Below, piece by piece: positions 1 through 2,924 of a DNA stretch of 12,782 nucleotides. The notes beneath the pieces were generated by a model, which saw only the letters and a list, made by a program, of their open reading frames with translations, was not told where the DNA came from and made no database searches. A program made the translations under genes and the position numbers. This DNA comes from an uncultured Collinsella sp. (GTDB lineage: Bacteria; Actinomycetota; Coriobacteriia; Coriobacteriales; Coriobacteriaceae): positions 1-12,782 of the forward strand of contig URSO01000061.1 of the NCBI GenBank assembly GCA_900550415.1, given 5' to 3'. Position 1 is the first letter of the stretch. Each line of letters starts with the position of its first letter.

Positions 1-27
1 ACGGCGATCACTTCAAAGCACTTATAA
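1..27 (+). CDS. possible C-terminal tail of a short peptide, cut by the window edge
   Basis: Read in frame 1 the first bases give TAITSKHL followed by TAA at 25-27. A hairpin follows immediately (29-54), and a strong promoter on the opposite strand (68-96) points back at this end. That layout is the one seen for small hydrophobic (holin-like or Fst/TxpA-like) toxins of Gram-positive bacteria with an antisense RNA antitoxin. Only nine codons are visible, so the identity is inferred from layout and not from homology. Confidence 0.2.
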   Translation, partial: TAITSKHL

Positions 28-28
28 A

Positions 29-59
29 GGGCTGACCGTCTACCGGCAGCGCCCTCTTT
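29..59 (+). terminator. imperfect hairpin, candidate terminator of the unit entering from the left
   Basis: GGGC (29-32) pairs with GCCC (51-54). TG (33-34) can pair with CA (47-48) if the two bases at 49-50 are bulged. The 3' side is followed by a modest T-rich stretch (TCTTT). On the minus strand the same bases would form a hairpin close to the 5' end of the RNA started by the promoter at 68-96. Confidence 0.3.
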
Positions 60-67
60 CTGCTTTC

Positions 68-96
68 AGTATAACCGCTGTTTTTGCGATTGTCAA
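68..96 (-). promoter_or_regulatory. strong sigma-70/SigA promoter firing leftwards out of the window
   Basis: On the minus strand TTGACA (96-91) and TATACT (73-68) are separated by exactly 17 bp, close to a consensus housekeeping promoter. Transcription would start near 61 and run left off the window. No start codon with a ribosome binding site is seen in the ~60 nt available, so the product may be a small RNA, perhaps antisense to the + strand unit that ends at 27-59. Confidence 0.6.
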
Positions 97-115
97 GTTG
101 ATACTGTTGTTGGAG

Positions 116-146
116 ATCCGCCCTGTCAAAGTGGCGGATTTTTTTA
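116..146 (+). terminator. rho-independent terminator, + strand
   Basis: A perfect 7-bp stem, ATCCGCC (116-122) with GGCGGAT (133-139), and a 10-nt loop are followed directly by a run of seven T (139-145). The T-run is only on the + strand side, so it stops transcripts coming from the left. It is not the terminator of the leftward repressor gene that ends at 153. It also isolates that gene from the left-edge unit. Confidence 0.6.
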
Positions 147-152
147 TATGCG

Positions 153-647
153 TTAAAACCGCTTATTTTCCTTTTCGGCTGCCTTGGCGGTGGCCCGGCT
201 CAGCTCGTCCAGCGTTTCGGCGCTGACCGGGCTGGGCTTTTTTACGACCCTGCCGCCCCGTGCGGCGATGGCCGTGTCATCATCGAGACCGAGAGCAAGT
301 CGCACCATTGCGCGGCTTTTTTCATCTGATTGGTCGAACCGCATAGCGACTTCTAATGATTCATCAGAAAGAGACTCCAGTATATGCTCGAGAAGGCAAG
401 AAATCGCATAGCTTTTCCCGCTCCCCGTTGCCATGTGGATATAAGAGTTTTCTTTTGACGGTTCTCCAATAAGGTCTGCGGTGCTAACTCCAAAGTAGTC
501 CGCCAGTTTACGAAGAGTTGCGTCTGTTGGCTTTTTTCCGTTTTTCCATCTTGTCGCAGCTGATTTATCAATACCAGCTTCTGATAGCGCAGCAGATGGA
601 GTTTTCCCCCTCAAATTGCAGGCTTTTATGAAGTTGTCATAAAACAC
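153..647 (-). CDS. XRE/CI-type helix-turn-helix transcriptional repressor
   Basis: The 164-residue protein opens with an XRE-type DNA-binding domain (about residues 1-62): a predicted recognition region in residues 16-40 including DKSAATRWKNGKKP, then the typical LRKLADYFGVSTADLIGE end. The rest is predicted helical with no protease or metal site visible, so LexA-like self-cleavage is not supported. A GKS-containing string at 73-79 (ATGSGKS) resembles but does not complete a Walker A motif. The start ATG at 647 lies 14 nt after GAGGTG, a slightly long spacing. It is transcribed away from the small membrane-protein gene at 784, with repeated sites between them, the classic layout of a mobile-element repressor controlling a divergent promoter and itself. 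Targets are inferred. Confidence 0.8.
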   Translation of the reverse strand: MFYDNFIKACNLRGKTPSAALSEAGIDKSAATRWKNGKKPTDATLRKLADYFGVSTADLIGEPSKENSYIHMATGSGKSYAISCLLEHILESLSDESLEVAMRFDQSDEKSRAMVRLALGLDDDTAIAARGGRVVKKPSPVSAETLDELSRATAKAAEKENKRF

Positions 648-664
648 AGTTCATCACCTCTTCG

Positions 665-730
665 GTTGTGCGTGTTGTACAAAAGTTGCTAAAGTTGAAT
701 TGTGTGCTTGACAGTTGTGAGAGTTGTGAG
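665..730. promoter_or_regulatory. array of GTTG half-sites, candidate operators
   Basis: GTTG occurs six times in one orientation, at 665, 674, 685, 694, 714 and 723. These form three pairs whose members are exactly 9 nt apart; the pairs start at 665, 685 and 714, about two and three helical turns from one another. The last pair is the perfect direct repeat GTTGTGAG (714-721 and 723-730) and fills the spacer of the promoter at 708-737. The position between a repressor gene and a divergent gene suggests operator sites. Which protein binds is not shown by the sequence. Confidence 0.45.
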
Positions 731-737
731 TTATAAC
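708..737 (+). promoter_or_regulatory. promoter of the small membrane-protein gene
   Basis: TTGACA at 708-713 and TATAAC at 732-737 are separated by 18 bp. The expected start near 744 gives a leader of about 40 nt before the ATG at 784. The spacer consists almost entirely of the direct repeat GTTGTGAG, so a bound repressor would cover the polymerase site. Confidence 0.6.
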
Positions 738-755
738 TATGCTTGTAAAGCATAG
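737..755. repeat. perfect inverted repeat at the transcription start
   Basis: CTATGCTT (737-744) is mirrored by AAGCATAG (748-755) around a 3-nt centre. It overlaps the last base of the -10 box and covers the predicted start site, so it may be a repressor operator. If transcribed it would form a hairpin at the very 5' end of the mRNA. Confidence 0.5.
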
Positions 756-783
756 GCAAAACCAAAAAAGAAAGGAGGACAGC

Positions 784-960
784 ATGGACTGGTTCCCGGG
801 TTTCGCAGCTGGATACATCGTTACAGTCGTTGTACTCAAGATCTTGGCATATATCATTGTTACGTTTTGTCCTCTTATTGTGACAATAATCTTTACCTTA
901 ATAATGGTCATTGCCGCCGTAGTTGGACTTATCCTGCTTTTTTGGAAACTTACACGGTAA
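784..960 (+). CDS. small two-helix membrane protein, function unknown
   Basis: This 58-residue protein begins MDWFPGFAAGYIVTVVVL and is almost entirely hydrophobic. Two predicted membrane spans (about residues 8-26 and 30-54) are joined by a short turn containing Cys and Pro, and the protein ends in the basic tail WKLTR. The ATG at 784 is chosen because AAAGGAGG at 771-778 lies 5 nt upstream; an in-frame ATG at 739 has no ribosome binding site and falls in the operator palindrome. The gene has its own regulated promoter and stands divergent to the repressor at 153-647. It converges on the next gene with a 16-nt gap. No family is recognised. A holin-like, immunity or small-toxin role is possible but unsupported. 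Confidence 0.6.
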   Translation: MDWFPGFAAGYIVTVVVLKILAYIIVTFCPLIVTIIFTLIMVIAAVVGLILLFWKLTR

Positions 961-976
961 TAAGCAAGGGTAAAAC

Positions 977-1402
977 TCACATTATCCGCAGGTCGTGATA
1001 CAGCAGGACTTGAAGCTCTTCATATTTTTCCGCGAGATTTGGAGTTTCTTTCCCTTGGGCGCGAAAAGTAGCGAGCGTGTATAGCTCTTTGAGTTTTTCG
1101 CGGATTACAGTTGGCGCATGCAATGCGGCCACAGCGTATGCGGAGGAAAAGTGAATACTTTCTTCCATCTCTTCCCCGGTAATATCATTTGGGTTTGCTC
1201 GCTTGCCTTTTTCCGCAGTGAGCAGGAATTTGTGGTATTCACTCAAAAAGGCGCTGTATGCCTCCCTCTTTTCTTGGTGTCGAAGCCGTTTGCTTTCAAA
1301 TTCCATCTGCTTTACGGCAGAGTGGTTTGAAACGAAGCCGCCAACGATTACGCCAAACAGAGGTAAGACTACATTCAAAATTGCGAGGACGAAGGACTTC
1401 AT
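977..1402 (-). CDS. membrane-anchored helical protein, function unknown
   Basis: With the start at 1402 the protein has 141 residues: one N-terminal membrane segment (about residues 3-24, FVLAILNVVLPLFGVIVGGF) followed by a charged, helical cytoplasmic part beginning around residue 30 with many Lys, Arg and Glu. The frame is open further upstream, but GGGAGGAA sits just before this ATG (bases 1414-1407) and the hydrophobic segment is then N-terminal, so the shorter form is preferred. A promoter with consensus spacing lies at 1486-1458. The layout (single anchor plus a short alpha-helical domain) is common among hypothetical proteins of phages and conjugative elements. No family or catalytic motif is recognised. 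Confidence 0.65.
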   Translation of the reverse strand: MKSFVLAILNVVLPLFGVIVGGFVSNHSAVKQMEFESKRLRHQEKREAYSAFLSEYHKFLLTAEKGKRANPNDITGEEMEESIHFSSAYAVAALHAPTVIREKLKELYTLATFRAQGKETPNLAEKYEELQVLLYHDLRIM

Positions 1403-1457
1403 GAGCTTCCTCCCTGTTTTGCTGTTTTCTTTTTGCATGTGCTTATGCTTGCTTCGC

Positions 1458-1486
1458 ATTTTACCACAACACAAATCTTTTGACAA
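1458..1486 (-). promoter_or_regulatory. promoter of the leftward membrane-protein gene
   Basis: On the minus strand TTGTCA (1486-1481) and TAAAAT (1463-1458) are spaced by exactly 17 bp. Transcription would start near 1451, giving a leader of about 50 nt before the ATG at 1402. The -35 box overlaps the first two bases of the Shine-Dalgarno sequence of the rightward gene at 1501. Confidence 0.6.
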
Positions 1487-1500
1487 GGAGGTGAAGCTGT

Positions 1501-1695
1501 TTGAACCGTATTCGACAGCTGCGGGAGGAGAAGGGCATGACCCAGCAGCAACTGGCGGATGCCCTGGGCGTCAATCAGAGCACCGTGGATCGGTACGAAA
1601 AGGGCATCATTGAGCTACGGCTGACCATGGCCATGCGGATCATCTCCGTGCTGGGCTGCACCATGAGCCAGTTGACCGGACAGGACATCGCATGA
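1501..1695 (+). CDS. small XRE-family (Cro/CI-like) helix-turn-helix regulator
   Basis: This 64-residue protein is a single HTH_3/XRE domain: N-terminal helix NRIRQLREEKGMTQQQLA, turn and recognition helix LGVNQSTVDRYEKG, then the closing helices ending in MSQLTGQDIA. The start is TTG at 1501, chosen because the perfect Shine-Dalgarno AAGGAGGTGA (1485-1494) lies 6 nt upstream and the domain begins directly after it. It has no effector domain, as in Cro and other minimal element regulators. Two more HTH genes follow in the same direction, 17 and 32 nt apart, so the three are probably co-transcribed. Binding sites and targets are unknown. Confidence 0.8.
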   Translation: MNRIRQLREEKGMTQQQLADALGVNQSTVDRYEKGIIELRLTMAMRIISVLGCTMSQLTGQDIA

Positions 1696-1712
1696 GGAAA
1701 GGAGGATGACCC

Positions 1713-1979
1713 ATGCCGAGAGTAAAGCTGGGGACGCCTACACCGGCCCAGCAGCGGGCCGTGATGAACAAGGTCATCAAGAAGGCCATGGTGGACTGCG
1801 ACATCGAGGACTACACGGCCCTGGGTCTGCGGATGGGCATGAGCCGACAGGCCATCAGCCGACGGATGAACGACGGAGGGTGGAAAGACGAGGAACTGTG
1901 GAAGCTGGTGCGGGTTCTGAAGCTGTCGGCGGAGCAGCTGGCGGCGATGCTGGGCGCATTGCCACGGCCAGCTGCCTGA
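1713..1979 (+). CDS. helix-turn-helix protein of mobile-element type
   Basis: The 88-residue protein starts MPRVKLGTPTPAQQRAVM, with AAAGGAGG at 1698-1705 placed 7 nt before the ATG. The middle (about residues 28-65) reads as a helix-turn-helix: CDIEDYTALGLRMGMSRQA is helix-turn-recognition helix, then SRRMNDGG and a final helix with LKLSAEQLAAML. The MPRxKLG opening is familiar from short DNA-binding proteins of Clostridia prophages and conjugative elements; that is a memory-based resemblance, not a search result. It lies between two other HTH genes and is probably part of the same transcript. The C-terminus (ALPRPAA) is short and low in complexity. DNA binding is likely; the specific role is unknown. 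Confidence 0.7.
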   Translation: MPRVKLGTPTPAQQRAVMNKVIKKAMVDCDIEDYTALGLRMGMSRQAISRRMNDGGWKDEELWKLVRVLKLSAEQLAAMLGALPRPAA

Positions 1980-2011
1980 GTTCACCATAACACAAGAAGG
2001 AGGAATTTACC

Positions 2012-2833
2012 ATGCTGACAAACGGACCAAATATTTACCAGGCGGCCCGGAAAGAGAGCTGTCTGACTCAGGAACAGGCCGCAGAGCGGCTGGAGGTCTC
2101 GGAGACCACCGTCAAGGCCTGGGAACAGGGCACGCGGGTACCGGACAACGAGACGGTGGCCCGGATGGCGGAGCTGTACGAAACGCCGTGGCTGGCACTG
2201 GAGCACCTGAAACAGGCGGGCGGCGTCCTGGGCGTGCTGCCGGAGGTGAACGTGCAGAGCCTCCCGACGGCGGCAATTACACTAATCAACCGGGTGCTGG
2301 ACTTTGCGGAGCGACACCGGGACCGGCAGCTGCTTCGCATCGCGGAGGACGGCGAAAGCCGTGATCTCCCCGCCGAGGTGTTCGGCATCGAAAATCAGGG
2401 AGACAGGCCGCCCCGGCAGATAGACAATCTCGTTCCGGCGCTCACCGAGGACAAGTTCGTTGCGGATGCCGTCGAGCAAAAGCCCGTTTTCCTCCAGAGT
2501 AATGGTACCGCTTCCGCCCCGGTGCCGGAAAAGTTCGTCCCGGTTGAGGCGATACAGCGGATAAACCGCCTTGTCGCCCGGCAGCTCCAGCACAGGCGGC
2601 GCTTCCACATCGACATCAAGTCCGAGACCCTTGCCGCCGACATCCTCAAGAACGTTCCCGTTCACGAGGAGCCCGCCGCCGACCTGATCGGTGACGAGGA
2701 GGACGAGGACGTCCGTCGCTGCGAGTACGTGTCCGAGGACGGCATCCAGTGCCGCAACCAGGCCCGTCCCGGCTCCCGTTTCTGCGGTGTCCACGACACC
2801 GACGCCTTCGATGATGCGGAGGACCTGATCTAG
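2012..2833 (+). CDS. chimeric reading frame: XRE regulator head joined to the NusA C-terminal tail
   Basis: The frame encodes 273 residues in three unlike parts. Residues 1 to about 115 form an XRE regulator: HTH in residues 8-45 (KESCLTQEQAAERLEVSETT, then WEQGTRVPDNETVARMAEL) plus a helical extension ending LLRIAEDGE, familiar from Clostridia conjugative elements. Residues about 116-197 are compositionally nondescript, and their complement reads better as coding. Residues about 198-273 match the end of NusA, starting FHIDIKSETLAAD. The start is well supported by AAGGAGG at 1997-2003. A natural gene of this architecture is not known to me; the frame probably results from a junction of unrelated sequences that happens to stay open. 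If the DNA is real, an XRE-NusA-tail fusion would be made. Confidence 0.5.
   Translation: MLTNGPNIYQAARKESCLTQEQAAERLEVSETTVKAWEQGTRVPDNETVARMAELYETPWLALEHLKQAGGVLGVLPEVNVQSLPTAAITLINRVLDFAERHRDRQLLRIAEDGESRDLPAEVFGIENQGDRPPRQIDNLVPALTEDKFVADAVEQKPVFLQSNGTASAPVPEKFVPVEAIQRINRLVARQLQHRRRFHIDIKSETLAADILKNVPVHEEPAADLIGDEEDEDVRRCEYVSEDGIQCRNQARPGSRFCGVHDTDAFDDAEDLI
2354..2602 (-). pseudogene. internal fragment of an unidentified gene on the opposite strand
   Basis: Between the XRE-like and NusA-like parts the minus strand is open and reads as convincing protein: VLELPGDKAVYPLYRLNRDE, then a Gly-rich turn, ITLEENGLLLDGIRNELVLG, and EIVYLPGRPVSLIFDAEHLG. It has the alternating hydrophobic pattern of beta strands and plausible codon use. 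Neither a start with a ribosome binding site nor a natural stop is seen: the frame runs into the nusA tail on one side and into the antisense of the XRE gene on the other (stop at 2282). It is therefore interpreted as a gene fragment cut at both ends. The family is not recognised. Confidence 0.4.
2603..2833 (+). pseudogene. nusA: 3' fragment of nusA (transcription termination/antitermination factor)
   Basis: FHIDIKSETLAAD corresponds to the end of the second KH domain of NusA, where the family has a conserved xIDIKSE string. It is followed by an acidic tail and a Cys/His motif C-x9-C-x10-C-x2-H (C237, C247, C258, H261 of the open frame), then DTDAFDDAEDLI and TAG. Location supports this: nusA lies just upstream of infB in most bacteria. 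Only about 76 codons are present; the NTD, S1 and KH1 domains are missing from the window. Because NusA is normally essential, an intact copy or the missing 5' part should exist elsewhere, unless the join is artificial. Confidence 0.6.
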
Positions 2834-2842
2834 CGCGCGGTC

Positions 2843-2863
2843 GCGCCGGGCAGGTCCCGGCGC
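2843..2863 (+). other. hairpin between nusA tail and infB
   Basis: GCGCCGGG (2843-2850) pairs perfectly with CCCGGCGC (2856-2863) around a 5-nt loop. No T-run follows, so it is not a standard intrinsic terminator. It may be an RNA processing or stability element, or an attenuator ahead of infB. Confidence 0.4.
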
Positions 2864-2888
2864 ATCTCCCACGCTCGTTCAGTCTCTA

Positions 2889-2903
2889 GGCACCCAAGGT
2901 GCC
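2889..2903 (+). other. short hairpin just upstream of the infB ribosome binding site
   Basis: GGCACC (2889-2894) and GGTGCC (2898-2903) form a perfect 6-bp stem with a 3-nt loop. It ends about 21 nt before the infB ATG, just upstream of the purine-rich ribosome binding region (2905-2920). It could influence infB translation; no regulator is evident. Confidence 0.35.
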
Positions 2904-2924
2904 AGAAAGGGTAGGTGAAGTCAT

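Noticed and set aside
2..220. Open + strand frame 2 running in from the left edge
   Set aside because: It reads through a perfect intrinsic terminator at 116-146 and into the antisense of the repressor gene, and its composition is not protein-like.
411..431. Walker A-like string (ATGSGKS) in the repressor at 153-647
   Set aside because: The first Ala/Gly of the motif is not at the right distance, and no Walker B or other NTPase motif follows in this short protein.
739..783. Upstream ATG at 739 for the small membrane protein
   Set aside because: It has no ribosome binding site and sits inside the operator palindrome before or at the transcription start. The ATG at 784 has AAAGGAGG at ideal spacing.
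1403..1486. Longer N-terminus (28 extra residues) for the leftward membrane protein
   Set aside because: The extension lies in the promoter interval, is rich in Lys and Cys, and lacks a ribosome binding site; the start at 1402 has GGGAGGAA just upstream.
1203..1613. 136-codon + strand frame across the divergent interval
   Set aside because: It runs antisense through the membrane-protein gene and then out of frame through the HTH gene at 1501, with no ribosome binding site.
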